Shown here: positions 27,742 to 36,385 of the stretch, piece by piece
Numbering within the stretch: position 1 is the first letter of the stretch
Layout: every line of letters starts with the position of its first letter
Origin: an uncultured Pelagibacteraceae bacterium
GTDB taxonomy: Bacteria > Pseudomonadota > Alphaproteobacteria > Pelagibacterales > Pelagibacteraceae
DNA: 43,362 nucleotides
Assembly: GCA_902583295.1 (NCBI GenBank)
Contig: CACHUY010000009.1
Coordinates: forward strand, 1 to 43,362
Direction: 5' to 3'
The notes under the pieces: model-generated
Databases searched by the model: none
Seen by the model: only the letters and a program-made list of their open reading frames with translations
What the model was told of the DNA's origin: nothing
Made by a program: the position numbers and the translations under genes

Positions 27742-28747
27742 TTAATTTAACTTTGTTATCACCTTTAGAAATTCTACCTATCACATAGGGCCTATAGTCT
27801 TTTGAAAAATGTTTTATGACTTTGTTTAAATTTTGAGGATTTATTATTAAGCAAAATCCTACTCCACAATTAAATGTTTTTAGCATCTCTTTTTCTGATA
27901 TTCCATTTATTCTAAGCCATTTAAAAATACTTAAAGTTTTTATTTGATTTAAATTAATATCAGCAATCACTTTATCTGGAATAATTCTTTTGATATTATC
28001 TGACAAGCCTCCGCCTGTTATATTTGCACAACCATTGATTAAATTGTGATCAACTAATTTTAAAATTTCATTAACATATATTTTAGTAGGCTTTAAAAGT
28101 TCAGATTTTAAAAATTTATTATTTTTTATATTAATTTTTTTTTGATTTATAAGATACCTTACTAATGAGAAACCATTAGAATGCAATCCACTCGACGGTA
28201 CAGCTAAAATAAGGTTATTTTTTTTTATTCTATTTTTGGTTAAAATTTTATTTTTCCCTACTACACCCACTGCAAACCCTGCTATATCAAATTTCCCTTT
28301 TTCATATGTGCCTGGCATTTCAGCTGTCTCACCACCAACCAACTCACAACCAGATAATTTACAACCCTTAAGAATTCCTCTGACAATTGATTTAAGTTTT
28401 TTTAAGTCAATTTTATTGATTGAGATATAGTCTAAAAACAAAAGGGGCTTAGCCCCTTGAACGATTAAATCATTAACACTCATTGCTACTAAATCAATAC
28501 CGATTGTGTCATACTTATTTAGCTCGTTTGCAATTTCAATTTTAGTTCCAACACCATCTGTACAAGCAACAATTTTTGGTTGGTTTATTCCTTTAGGAAT
28601 ACTGGTTATTGACCCAAATCCACCTATATTTGAAAACTTTTTTTTGCCTTTTTTCTTTGATGAAACATTAGAAATGAAATTAACAAAATTATCTGCAGCA
28701 TTAATATTAACACCACTTTTTTTATAGGTAAATTTTTTTTTATTCAT
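27719..28747 (-). CDS. purM: phosphoribosylformylglycinamidine cyclo-ligase
   Basis: 342 residues with the start YKKSGVNINAADNFV, VACTDGVGTKIEIA, GIDLVAMSVNDLIVQGAKPLLFLDY, LVGGETAEMPG and HSNGFSLVR, all standard for PurM (AIR synthetase). It lies 5' of purN on the same strand and diverges from a DUF2066 gene with only 11 bases between starts, so at least one promoter must lie inside coding sequence. A G/C-rich perfect palindrome falls inside the gene. Confidence 0.97.
   Translation of the reverse strand: MNKKKFTYKKSGVNINAADNFVNFISNVSSKKKGKKKFSNIGGFGSITSIPKGINQPKIVACTDGVGTKIEIANELNKYDTIGIDLVAMSVNDLIVQGAKPLLFLDYISINKIDLKKLKSIVRGILKGCKLSGCELVGGETAEMPGTYEKGKFDIAGFAVGVVGKNKILTKNRIKKNNLILAVPSSGLHSNGFSLVRYLINQKKINIKNNKFLKSELLKPTKIYVNEILKLVDHNLINGCANITGGGLSDNIKRIIPDKVIADINLNQIKTLSIFKWLRINGISEKEMLKTFNCGVGFCLIINPQNLNKVIKHFSKDYRPYVIGRISKGDNKVKLNGSINWS
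28442..28458. repeat. G/C-rich perfect palindrome inside purM
   Basis: AAGGGGCT and AGCCCCTT flank a single T, giving 8-base perfect arms within codons for the QGAKPLL region of PurM. Runs of four G and four C are rare in this AT-rich sequence. It could form a compact hairpin in the purM transcript or be a protein-binding site, or simply reflect codon constraint on a conserved motif. Confidence 0.6.
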
Positions 28748-28758
28748 TAAAAAGGTCT

Positions 28759-29838
28759 ATGAAATATATTTTTCAAAATTTAAAATTAAGAAAGTTATAT
28801 ATATTTTTTTTATTTCTTGCTGTATTAAATATTTTTTTTTCCACAGGGATTAGTTTTGCTAAGACTTTCTCTATCAATGATGTTGAATTATCTACTCCTT
28901 TTAGGATAAATTTTAACAAAAACAAAATAATTGATAAGGGATTTGTTCAAGCTTTTAATCAGTTAATGTTATCCATTGTTCAGTCTAAGGACCATCAAAA
29001 ACTAAAAAAAATACCATTGAATCAAATTAAAAGTATGATTGAGACCTTTTCAATTAAAGAAGAAAAGTTTATTAACGAAATTTATTATATAAAACTTAAC
29101 GTATCCTTTAATAAAAAAATTATCTTTGATTTATTAGAAAAAAAAAATATTTTTCCATCATTACCAGAAAAAAAAGATATCATTTTTATACCAATAATTG
29201 TTGATCAAAATGAAAATCAGATCAAAATGTTTTCAGATAACACTATATATAATCACTGGAATTCTAATACCAAACAATTTGAACTTTTAAATTATATTTT
29301 ACCAACAGAGGATCTTGAAGATTTAAATTTAGTTAAAAAAAATATTGAAAATTTAGAAAATTTTGAATTTAAAGAAATTACGAAAAAATATAACCTTGAA
29401 AATTATATTATATCGATATTTTTTATAGATTCTAACCAAACCAGACTCTTAAATAAAATAAGTTTTGATGACAAAAAAACTTTAAAAAACACACTGATAA
29501 AAAAAATCAATTTTAATAGCGATTCTGAGGTTATTAAATTCATAGAAATTTTAAAAACTACTTTTGAAGACTCCTGGAAATCTCAAAATGAAATAAACAC
29601 ATCAGTTAAACTACCTTTGACGATCTCGGTCGAGAATAGTAATAATATAAAAATTTATCAATTAGAGGAAATACTTTCTAACTTAGATCTTATTTATAAT
29701 TTTTATATTTATAAATTTGATAACAAAAATAATATTTATAAAATAATTTTTAATGGAACACCTGATAAATTTATTGAAGTTATGAAAAATAATAATTATG
29801 AATTTGAGATTGTGAACAAATTATGGGTGATGAAATGA
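28759..29838 (+). CDS. secreted DUF2066-like protein
   Basis: 359 residues. A basic N-terminus and long hydrophobic segment (residues 12-34, ending GISFA-KT) form a signal peptide. The start of the mature part, FSINDVELSTPFRINFNKNKIIDKGFVQAFNQL, resembles the opening of DUF2066 proteins, in which a run of repeated gene-product processing precedes a domain of unknown function. Its position between purM and hda is where DUF2066 genes are found in many proteobacteria, which supports the call. Function unknown; likely periplasmic. Its stop overlaps the hda start as ATGA. Confidence 0.65.
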   Translation: MKYIFQNLKLRKLYIFFLFLAVLNIFFSTGISFAKTFSINDVELSTPFRINFNKNKIIDKGFVQAFNQLMLSIVQSKDHQKLKKIPLNQIKSMIETFSIKEEKFINEIYYIKLNVSFNKKIIFDLLEKKNIFPSLPEKKDIIFIPIIVDQNENQIKMFSDNTIYNHWNSNTKQFELLNYILPTEDLEDLNLVKKNIENLENFEFKEITKKYNLENYIISIFFIDSNQTRLLNKISFDDKKTLKNTLIKKINFNSDSEVIKFIEILKTTFEDSWKSQNEINTSVKLPLTISVENSNNIKIYQLEEILSNLDLIYNFYIYKFDNKNNIYKIIFNGTPDKFIEVMKNNNYEFEIVNKLWVMK

Positions 29839-30497
29839 AAAACCTTAACCAACAAATTCTTAGTTTTGATTATGAACAGAATTTTAAAGATCAAGATTTC
29901 TACGTGTCTAAAAGCAACGAATTTTCATTTAAACTTTTAAATAGTTGGCCTAAATGGGAAAAAAATTTTGTTAATTTAATTGGTGAAAATTTCTGTGGAA
30001 AATCCCACTTGATAAATATTTTTTTACAAAATTTTAAAGGTATTAAAATTTCAGCTTCCAAAATTACCAATGAATTTTTAAAAGAAATTAAAATACATGA
30101 GAATATTATTGTTGAAGATTTGTTAGAAAATATTGATGAAAATTTATTATTTACGCTTATTAACATTATAGAGCAAGACAATAAATACCTTATAATTACT
30201 TCAACAAAACCTATTACAGAGTTTAAATTTACACTTCATGATTTAAGTTCAAGATCTAAGAATTTTCTTTTATCAGTAATTGAAAAACCAGAAGATGATT
30301 TAATGTATGCTTTAATATTAAAAAATTTGTCTGATCGTCAGATCTCAATTGATAAAAAATTAATAGATTTTATTATCAAAAGAATAAGTAGATCTTATGG
30401 TAAAATATCTGATTTCATATATAAAATCGACGAAATTAGTTTAAAAAGAAAAAAGCCAATCGACTTTAAAATTATAAAAGAGGCCTTAGGAGAATAG
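29835..30497 (+). CDS. hda: DnaA-related replication regulator Hda/HdaA-like
   Basis: About 220 residues resembling the AAA+ part of DnaA without its DNA-binding domain. It has LSFDYEQNFKDQDFYVSKSNEFSF near the start, a P-loop-like GENFCGKSHLINIF, a Walker B-like NIIVEDLLENI and sensor region ISRSYGKISDFIYKIDEI. Hda proteins help inactivate DnaA-ATP after initiation. The start is taken at 29835 because that ATG overlaps the upstream stop as ATGA; an ATG at 29823 is also in frame. The P-loop is degenerate (GENFCGKS rather than GxxGxGKS), common in this family. Confidence 0.8.
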   Translation: MKNLNQQILSFDYEQNFKDQDFYVSKSNEFSFKLLNSWPKWEKNFVNLIGENFCGKSHLINIFLQNFKGIKISASKITNEFLKEIKIHENIIVEDLLENIDENLLFTLINIIEQDNKYLIITSTKPITEFKFTLHDLSSRSKNFLLSVIEKPEDDLMYALILKNLSDRQISIDKKLIDFIIKRISRSYGKISDFIYKIDEISLKRKKPIDFKIIKEALGE

Positions 30498-30500
30498 TTG
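30488..30500 (+). promoter_or_regulatory. ribosome binding site and TTG start of aspS
   Basis: AGGAGA at 30488-30493 lies five bases (from AGGAG) before a TTG codon at 30498. There is no in-frame ATG before conserved sequence, so TTG is the start. The Shine-Dalgarno sequence lies within the last codons of hda. Confidence 0.75.
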
Positions 30501-32282
30501 AATAAGTACAGAACACATAAATGTAACGAGTTAAGAAAAAGTGATGTTGATAAAAATGTCTCTCTTTCTGGTTGGATAAACAAAAAAAGAGATCATGGTA
30601 ATTTATTATTTATTGATCTTCGAGATAATTATGGAATTACACAGTGCATAATTGATAAAGAAAATAAAAATTTTTCAGAATTAGAAAAAAAGCAGCTAGA
30701 GACTGTTATTAAGGTTAATGGTAAGGTTGTAAATCGTTCAGATGAAACCAAAAACAAAGATATTGCGACTGGAGAAATTGAAGTAGCAATATCAGAATTT
30801 GAGACATTAGGTACTTGTAAAGAATTACCACTGCCTGTTTTTAGTGATCAAGAATATGCAGAAGAAATAAGACTAAAATATAGATTTTTAGATTTAAGAA
30901 GAAAAAAAATTCATGAAAATATTATTTTAAGATCAAAAGTTATTTCTTACATAAGAAATGAAATGACAAAATTAGGATTTTTAGAATTTCAAACTCCAAT
31001 TTTAACTTCTTCTAGCCCTGAAGGAGCCAGAGATTTTCTTGTACCTAGTCGTTTAAACCCTGGAAAATTTTATGCTTTACCTCAAGCTCCACAACAATTT
31101 AAGCAATTAATAATGGTGTCAGGTTTTGATAAATATTTTCAAGTAGCTCCATGCTTTAGAGATGAAGATGCTAGAGCTGATAGAAGTCCTGGTGAATTTT
31201 ATCAACTTGACTTAGAAATGTCTTTTGTTGAGCAAGAGGATGTATTTAATATTGTAGAAAAACTAATGGTTAATACTTTTAAAAATTTTTCTGATAAAAA
31301 ATTAATGTATGATATTTTTCCAAAGATTCCATACTCTGAAGCAATGCTTAAGTATGGGAGTGATAAACCTGATTTAAGAAACCCTCTTATTATAAATGAT
31401 ATTACAGAAATATTTAGTAGAGTTGATGTTTCATTTGATATTTTTAAAAAATCAGTACGATCTGGATCTAAAGTTAGATGTATCACAACCAAAAATACAA
31501 AAGATAAACCTAGAAGTTTTTTTGATAATATTGATAAATGGGCGAAAGACCAAGGCGCTTCTGGATTAGCATACTTTACTTTTGAAAAAGATAAAAAAAT
31601 TTCAGCTAAAGGACCAGTAGGAAAATTTTTTTCTGAAGAAGCACTTTTAGAAATAATGAAAATTACTAAATCTGAAGTAGGAGATAGTATTTTTTTAGCA
31701 TGTGGAAAGCAAAATGAATTAGAAAAAATTACAGCCTTAGCCAGAGATAGAATTGCAAAAGATTTAGATCTAATTGATTATGATAGTTTTGCTTTTTGTT
31801 GGATAGTTGACTACCCTATGTTTGAAAAAGATGAACTAACAAATAAGATTAAATTTAGTCATAACCCATTTTCAATGCCACAGGGCAAATTAAAAGATAA
31901 AGATTTTGAAAATCCTCTTAATATTCTTGCTTACCAATACGATATAGTTTGTAATGGAATAGAGTTATCCTCCGGTGCAATAAGAAATCATAAACCTGAT
32001 CTTATGTACAAACTATTTTCAATTGCAGGTTACACTAAGGCAGATGTAGACGAAAAATTTAGTGGGATGATTAATGCATTAAGTTATGGTGCACCACCAC
32101 ATGGTGGAATTGCACCTGGAATAGATAGGATTGTAATGCTTTTAGCAAATGAAAAAAATATAAGAGAAGTTACTATGTTTCCAATGAATCAAAACGCTCA
32201 AGATTTAATGATGAATGCACCATCAGAGATTAATCAGGAGCAATTGAGTGAATTAAATCTCTCAATAAAAAATAAAAATTAA
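30498..32282 (+). CDS. aspS: aspartyl-tRNA synthetase
   Basis: 594 residues, the size of bacterial AspRS with the inserted GAD domain. An OB-fold anticodon domain (1-110, GWINKKRDHGNLLFIDLRD) is followed by class II motif 2 (FRDEDARADRSPGEFYQLD), the GAD insert near 290-420, and motif 3 (GAPPHGGIAPGIDRIVMLL). It charges tRNA-Asp and, if of the non-discriminating type, tRNA-Asn; that distinction is not decided here. It starts with TTG directly after the hda stop. Confidence 0.96.
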   Translation: MNKYRTHKCNELRKSDVDKNVSLSGWINKKRDHGNLLFIDLRDNYGITQCIIDKENKNFSELEKKQLETVIKVNGKVVNRSDETKNKDIATGEIEVAISEFETLGTCKELPLPVFSDQEYAEEIRLKYRFLDLRRKKIHENIILRSKVISYIRNEMTKLGFLEFQTPILTSSSPEGARDFLVPSRLNPGKFYALPQAPQQFKQLIMVSGFDKYFQVAPCFRDEDARADRSPGEFYQLDLEMSFVEQEDVFNIVEKLMVNTFKNFSDKKLMYDIFPKIPYSEAMLKYGSDKPDLRNPLIINDITEIFSRVDVSFDIFKKSVRSGSKVRCITTKNTKDKPRSFFDNIDKWAKDQGASGLAYFTFEKDKKISAKGPVGKFFSEEALLEIMKITKSEVGDSIFLACGKQNELEKITALARDRIAKDLDLIDYDSFAFCWIVDYPMFEKDELTNKIKFSHNPFSMPQGKLKDKDFENPLNILAYQYDIVCNGIELSSGAIRNHKPDLMYKLFSIAGYTKADVDEKFSGMINALSYGAPPHGGIAPGIDRIVMLLANEKNIREVTMFPMNQNAQDLMMNAPSEINQEQLSELNLSIKNKN

Positions 32283-32285
32283 AAA

Positions 32286-33110
32286 TTATTTTTTTCCCTT
32301 TAGGCTAATTTTTACATCAGAAAGATCTACTAAATTTTTTTTATAATTGTTTCTTACAAATCCTTTACTTGTAATATCTTTAACAATTTTTAGTAGTTGA
32401 TTTTGATCTTCTGAGTTTTGATCGTCTAAACCATTTATATCGTTTCCTCCAATAGAGGGTGTGTGAGCGAGATCTTCCCTATTTTGATAAGAAATTGCTA
32501 GTTCCCTAAAAATATAATCCAAAATAGATGTAGCACTCAAAATTCTATCGTTTCCTAAAACCTTACCTGATGGCTCAAATTTTGTTCCAACAAATGCACT
32601 AATAAATTCATCTAAAGGCACCCCATATTGAAGTCCAAGAGAAATTGCAATTGCAAAATTATTCATTAGTGCTTTTACTAGCTCACCTTCTTTGCTCGTA
32701 TCTATGAATATTTCTCCTATTTTTCCATCTTCATATTCACCAGTATGTAGATAGACCTTATGATCTCCAATGGTCGCTTTCTGAATATATCCTTTTCTTC
32801 TATCAGGCATACCAAATCTTTTCCCACCTCTTTCTGAGGCTTTATTTAGATTTGTTACTACGTTTTCTTTACTAATTGGATTTAGGCTTTCTGAATTATT
32901 TAATATTTCAAGATTTTTATTATCTACAACTTTATTATTTTTAGGGTCAAGACTTTTAGTTTTTCTATTATCCAATTTAACATCCAAAACTTCGAATTTA
33001 CCATCATCTCTTTTTTCTAGATTTTTTAGTTCTGTTTCATTTATATCATCTAAGTAATGATTGACTTTGAATGTGCACGTATAATACGTTTCAACTAGAT
33101 ATTTTGCCAT
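32286..33110 (-). CDS. free-standing protein with the C-terminal TSCPD-type region of B12-dependent ribonucleotide reductase
   Basis: 274 residues. Residues 100-215 read like the C-terminal end of class II (adenosylcobalamin) ribonucleotide reductase Nrd[21 protein letters not shown], then [40 protein letters not shown] and [16 protein letters not shown]; a final [10 protein letters not shown] also matches that end. The catalytic barrel is absent, and residues 1-50 ([18 protein letters not shown]) are a small separate region. It therefore cannot be a reductase by itself. It might be a partner or regulator, or a domain with its own role. It converges on aspS with three bases between them and diverges from the NDUFA12 gene. 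Confidence 0.75.
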   Translation of the reverse strand: MAKYLVETYYTCTFKVNHYLDDINETELKNLEKRDDGKFEVLDVKLDNRKTKSLDPKNNKVVDNKNLEILNNSESLNPISKENVVTNLNKASERGGKRFGMPDRRKGYIQKATIGDHKVYLHTGEYEDGKIGEIFIDTSKEGELVKALMNNFAIAISLGLQYGVPLDEFISAFVGTKFEPSGKVLGNDRILSATSILDYIFRELAISYQNREDLAHTPSIGGNDINGLDDQNSEDQNQLLKIVKDITSKGFVRNNYKKNLVDLSDVKISLKGKK

Positions 33111-33129
33111 TTGACCTCAATTTAAAATT

Positions 33130-33172
33130 AATTTGAATAATGAATCATTTAATTTATATACTTATTCAAATT
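33130..33172. repeat. inverted repeat in the divergent gap before the NDUFA12-like gene
   Basis: AATTTGAATAA (33130-33140) is the exact reverse complement of TTATTCAAATT (33162-33172), with 21 bases between. The gap of 113 bases separates two divergent genes, so the arms could form an operator or a stem. In such AT-rich DNA an 11-base match of this kind can occur by chance. Confidence 0.35.
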
Positions 33173-33223
33173 TTAGTCTAATTTAAATTTTACAATTTTT
33201 AATTGAAAAAATAAAAAATAATA

Positions 33224-33583
33224 ATGTTGACACTTTTAAAAAAAATTTTCATTTGGTGGAATCAAGATACATTTGGAACTAGGTTAAAAACTATTTTTTT
33301 TGGAAAACTTGTTGGAACAGATGAGCTGGGCAACAAATACTATCAAAGCAAAAAAGGGAAGAGATGGATCGTATATGCTGATATAATTGATGCATCAAAA
33401 ATTCCAGTTGAGTGGTATTCATGGATACATTTTACTCCCAATAAAATAGAGAAGAAACATATTCTTGAAAAATATGAATGGCAAAAACCTCATCAATCTA
33501 ATTTGACAGGTACTGATCAAGCATACTATCCCAATAAGAATAAAGATGGAGCAAAAAAAAAATATAAAAGCTGGAAAGAATAG
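33224..33583 (+). CDS. NDUFA12-like complex I accessory protein
   Basis: 119 residues with the NDUFA12 (17.2 kDa subunit) pattern: WWNQDTFGTRL near the start, LVGTDELGNKYYQSK, RWIVYADIIDASKIPVEWYSWIH and the C-terminal KPHQSNLTGTDQAYYP. It is an accessory or assembly component of respiratory complex I, characteristic of alphaproteobacteria and mitochondria. As usual in this group it is encoded away from the main nuo operon. Its 3' end overlaps the DUF2155 gene by 38 bases. Confidence 0.93.
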   Translation: MLTLLKKIFIWWNQDTFGTRLKTIFFGKLVGTDELGNKYYQSKKGKRWIVYADIIDASKIPVEWYSWIHFTPNKIEKKHILEKYEWQKPHQSNLTGTDQAYYPNKNKDGAKKKYKSWKE

Positions 33584-33950
33584 TCTTAAATTAAACTTAA
33601 TAATTTTTGTTTATTTTTCTTTAATTTCATTTGCATTTTCTCAAAGTAACTTAGAGGGTACTTACACAGATATTAAAATTTTAGATAAAATAAGCTCCAA
33701 AAATACACTTTTGAAATTAAAAAATGGAGATCTAGTCTCATTTAAAGACTTATCAATAAAAAGTTTAAAATGTAAAAATTCAGAATTTGACGACAACCCA
33801 GAAATTACTGCTTATATTCAAGTTATAGACCTTAATAATTCAAGTAATGATGAAGTTTTTGTTTTTAATGGATGGATGTTTTCCTCAAGCCCATCAATAA
33901 CTCCCTTTGACCATCCAGTTTATGATATTTGGCTAGTTAAATGCTATTAA
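33546..33950 (+). CDS. secreted DUF2155 protein
   Basis: 134 residues. A signal peptide (hydrophobic LNLIIFVYFSLISFAF, cleavage near residue 32) precedes a domain with LDKISSKNTLLKLKNGDLVSF, a central Cys and the conserved ending VFNGWMFSSSPSITPFDHPVYDIWLVKC, diagnostic of DUF2155. Function unknown, probably periplasmic; the two conserved Cys could form a disulfide. In alphaproteobacteria this gene usually follows the NDUFA12 gene, as here. The long overlap with that gene includes a run of A residues. Confidence 0.88.
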   Translation: MEQKKNIKAGKNSLKLNLIIFVYFSLISFAFSQSNLEGTYTDIKILDKISSKNTLLKLKNGDLVSFKDLSIKSLKCKNSEFDDNPEITAYIQVIDLNNSSNDEVFVFNGWMFSSSPSITPFDHPVYDIWLVKCY

Positions 33951-35284
33951 ATAATTTTTTCTTTATCTATCCATCCTACATTGAAGTCAGACTCAATAAA
34001 TTTTTTATGATTTAATAGTTTTTTATGTAAAGGAATAGTTGTTGTAATTCCTTCAATTACAAATTCATCCAAAGATCTATTCATTCTTTGAATTGCTTCT
34101 GACCTATTTCGACCATGACAAATTAACTTACAAATCATACTGTCATAATAAGGAGTTACTTTATAGCCTTGGTATATAGCTCCATCTACTCTTGTTCTAA
34201 AACCTGAAGGTTGATGACACATCCCAATAGTCCCTGGAGAAGGTTGGAAGTTTTTACTTGCATCTTCAGCGTTAATTCTACATTCAATTGCATGGCCTCT
34301 TGGATTAATGTCACTTTGTTCAAGTGCTGTCTCATTTGAAAACGCAATCCAAATTTGCTCTTTGATAATATCTATTCCTGTAACCATCTCTGTTACTGGA
34401 TGCTCTACCTGAACTCTAGTATTCATCTCAAGAAAATAGAATTTACCATCTTCATATATAAATTCGACTGTCCCAGCACCCATATAACCAATTTTTTCAA
34501 CCATATTAACTGTTTTTTCAAAAAGATCTTTTCTAATTTCATTATTTAAAACTGGACTAGGTGTTTCCTCAATAAGTTTTTGATGTCTCCTTTGGACTGA
34601 ACAATCTCTTTCATGAAGATGCACAACTCGGTTCTTACCAGCCAAAATCTGTACTTCAATATGCCTCGGATTTTGAAAAAATTTTTCTATATAAACCTCG
34701 TCATTTCCAAAATATTTTTGTGCCTCAGATTTAGCAGTAAAAAATAATGTTTCAAATTCCTCTTCTTTGTAAACAATTTTCATACCTTTCCCTCCACCAC
34801 CACCTGAAGCTTTAATTAAAACCGGAAAACCAATTTTTTTACAAAGTTCCTTAGCTTCAGCGATATCTTTTACACCACCCTCAGAACCTTCAATAACTGG
34901 CAAACCATTTTCTTTTGCAATTTTTTTGGCCTGAATTTTATCTCCCATCATTGCAATTAATTTGGAAGAAGCTCCAATAAATTTAATTTTATTTTCCTCT
35001 AATATTTTTGCAAAATTTGAATTTTCTGAGAGAAAACCATAACCAGGATGAACAGCTTCAGCATTAGTTAGCTCTATAGCAGACATCAATGCAGGGATAT
35101 TTAGATAACTGTTTTGTGGTTGATGAGAGCCTATACAAACACTCTCATCAGCAAGTCTAACGTGCATACTATCTCGATCAACATCAGAATGGACAGCAAC
35201 AGTTGATATTCCCCACTCTTTACATGCTCTAATAATTCTAACCGCAATTTCCCCACGGTTAGCAATTAAAATTTTTTTAAACAT
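33947..35284 (-). CDS. accC: acetyl-CoA carboxylase, biotin carboxylase subunit
   Basis: 445 residues with FKKILIANRGEIAVRIIRA at the start, the ATP-grasp glycine loop KASGGGGGKGM, EMNTRVQVEHPVTE and RINAEDASKNFQPSPG. It carboxylates the biotin on AccB with bicarbonate and ATP, the first half reaction of malonyl-CoA formation. accB is immediately upstream on the same strand with three bases between. The 3' end overlaps the convergent DUF2155 gene by four bases. Confidence 0.97.
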   Translation of the reverse strand: MFKKILIANRGEIAVRIIRACKEWGISTVAVHSDVDRDSMHVRLADESVCIGSHQPQNSYLNIPALMSAIELTNAEAVHPGYGFLSENSNFAKILEENKIKFIGASSKLIAMMGDKIQAKKIAKENGLPVIEGSEGGVKDIAEAKELCKKIGFPVLIKASGGGGGKGMKIVYKEEEFETLFFTAKSEAQKYFGNDEVYIEKFFQNPRHIEVQILAGKNRVVHLHERDCSVQRRHQKLIEETPSPVLNNEIRKDLFEKTVNMVEKIGYMGAGTVEFIYEDGKFYFLEMNTRVQVEHPVTEMVTGIDIIKEQIWIAFSNETALEQSDINPRGHAIECRINAEDASKNFQPSPGTIGMCHQPSGFRTRVDGAIYQGYKVTPYYDSMICKLICHGRNRSEAIQRMNRSLDEFVIEGITTTIPLHKKLLNHKKFIESDFNVGWIDKEKII

Positions 35285-35287
35285 TAT

Positions 35288-35722
35288 TTATTCTAAAACG
35301 ATAAGAGTTTGACCAAATTCAACTGGCTGGCCATCATCGACACATATTTCTTTAACAACCCCATCTGATGAGGAAGGCACATGATTCATTGTCTTCATAG
35401 CTTCAACAATCATTATTGTGTCACCTTTTTTAATTTTTTTACCTACTTCAATAAATTTTTTTGCACCTGGTTCAGGTGCATGGTAAGCAGTACCGATTAT
35501 TGGAGATGTAACCTCAATACCATTTTTAATATTTTGATTATTTTCTGAAATACTTTTTTCAGTTGAAGAATTATTCGTAACCATTGAAGGCTGATTGATG
35601 TTAGATCCTATATTTTTTGAGACTTTAATTTTGGTATCTTTCTCAGTGATCTCTATTTCAGTAAGATTAAACTCTTCTAAATATTCGTTTAATTCTTTAA
35701 TAATTTTTTTATCTATTTTCAT
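35288..35722 (-). CDS. accB: acetyl-CoA carboxylase biotin carboxyl carrier protein
   Basis: 144 residues. The C-terminal half is a biotinyl domain with the acceptor Lys in VEAMKTMNHV, preceded by SPIIGTAYHAPEPGAKKF; the N-terminal half has the IKELNEYLEEFNLTEIEI helix-strand and a flexible Asn/Ser linker. It carries carboxybiotin between AccC and the carboxyltransferase, whose genes are not here. It overlaps aroQ upstream by 14 bases. Confidence 0.96.
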   Translation of the reverse strand: MKIDKKIIKELNEYLEEFNLTEIEITEKDTKIKVSKNIGSNINQPSMVTNNSSTEKSISENNQNIKNGIEVTSPIIGTAYHAPEPGAKKFIEVGKKIKKGDTIMIVEAMKTMNHVPSSSDGVVKEICVDDGQPVEFGQTLIVLE

Positions 35723-36158
35723 TTTCTATGATCTTTTGTATAGAAATTATGGCTAAAATATAACCTTCAGTGCCTAAACCAAAAATGCCACCAGTTGCTA
35801 TATCACTTATTAAAGATTTGTGTCTAAACTCCTCTCTTTTATAAATATTAGATATGTGTAATTCGATTATTGGTTTTTTGAACAGACTAAGAGCATCTCT
35901 AATTGCTACTGATGTATGTGTAAACCCTGCCGCATTAATTATCATTCCTTCGTATTCTTTTCTAGCTTCTTGAATAATATTTACAATTTCACCTTCTAAA
36001 TTTGATTGTGTAAAGTTTACCTCTAAACCAATTTCTTTTGATTTTGTTAAGCATTTTTCTTTTAATTCCTTAAATGTATCTGATCCATATTGTGATTGTT
36101 CTCTTTCACCTAATAGATTAAGATTTGGACCATTAATAATAATTATTTTATTAGTCAT
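35709..36158 (-). CDS. aroQ: type II 3-dehydroquinate dehydratase
   Basis: 149 residues, typical of AroQ. Visible marks are INGPNLNLLGERE with the following catalytic Tyr in SQYGS, NAAGFTHTSVAIRDAL with the catalytic His, and ELHISNIYKREEFRHKS. It converts 3-dehydroquinate to 3-dehydroshikimate. The aroQ-accB-accC order is common in alphaproteobacteria. It diverges from thiS with only 16 bases between starts. Confidence 0.96.
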   Translation of the reverse strand: MTNKIIIINGPNLNLLGEREQSQYGSDTFKELKEKCLTKSKEIGLEVNFTQSNLEGEIVNIIQEARKEYEGMIINAAGFTHTSVAIRDALSLFKKPIIELHISNIYKREEFRHKSLISDIATGGIFGLGTEGYILAIISIQKIIENENR

Positions 36159-36174
36159 TCAGCACTTATATACG

Positions 36175-36384
36175 ATGAAAAAAATAAAAATTAAAGTAAA
36201 TGGTAAAGTTAAAACAGTTTTGAATAACTCTAAATTGTCTGATCTTCTAAAAAATCTTAATATTCCATTAAAAAAAGTAGCAATTGAATTAAATCAAGAA
36301 ATTATTGATAAAAAAAGATCTAACAATATAAAATTAAAAAAAGATGATAAAATTGAAATAGTTCATTTTATTGGAGGAGGATAG
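36175..36384 (+). CDS. thiS: thiamine sulfur carrier protein ThiS
   Basis: 69 residues with a ubiquitin-like fold pattern and the essential C-terminal Gly-Gly (VHFIGGG), where the thiocarboxylate forms. It delivers sulfur to ThiG for thiazole phosphate synthesis. The codons of its last glycines form the ribosome binding site of thiG. The adenylyltransferase ThiF and the glycine oxidase or ThiH that usually work with it are not in this window. Confidence 0.93.
   Translation: MKKIKIKVNGKVKTVLNNSKLSDLLKNLNIPLKKVAIELNQEIIDKKRSNNIKLKKDDKIEIVHFIGGG
36373..36380 (+). promoter_or_regulatory. strong ribosome binding site of thiG inside the ThiS Gly codons
   Basis: GGAGGAGG is close to a full anti-Shine-Dalgarno match and is by far the strongest seen in this window. 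It ends five bases before a TTG at 36386, which sets that codon as the thiG start. The same bases encode the terminal glycines of ThiS. Confidence 0.75.
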
Positions 36385-36385
36385 T

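Noticed and set aside
33552..33562. A-run in the NDUFA12/DUF2155 overlap as a slippage or frameshift site
   Set aside because: Both genes have complete, normal-length products in their own frames, so no recoding is needed.
36167..36172. TATATA just before thiS as a promoter -10
   Set aside because: Transcription would start inside the thiS coding sequence, beyond its ATG, so it cannot serve this start.
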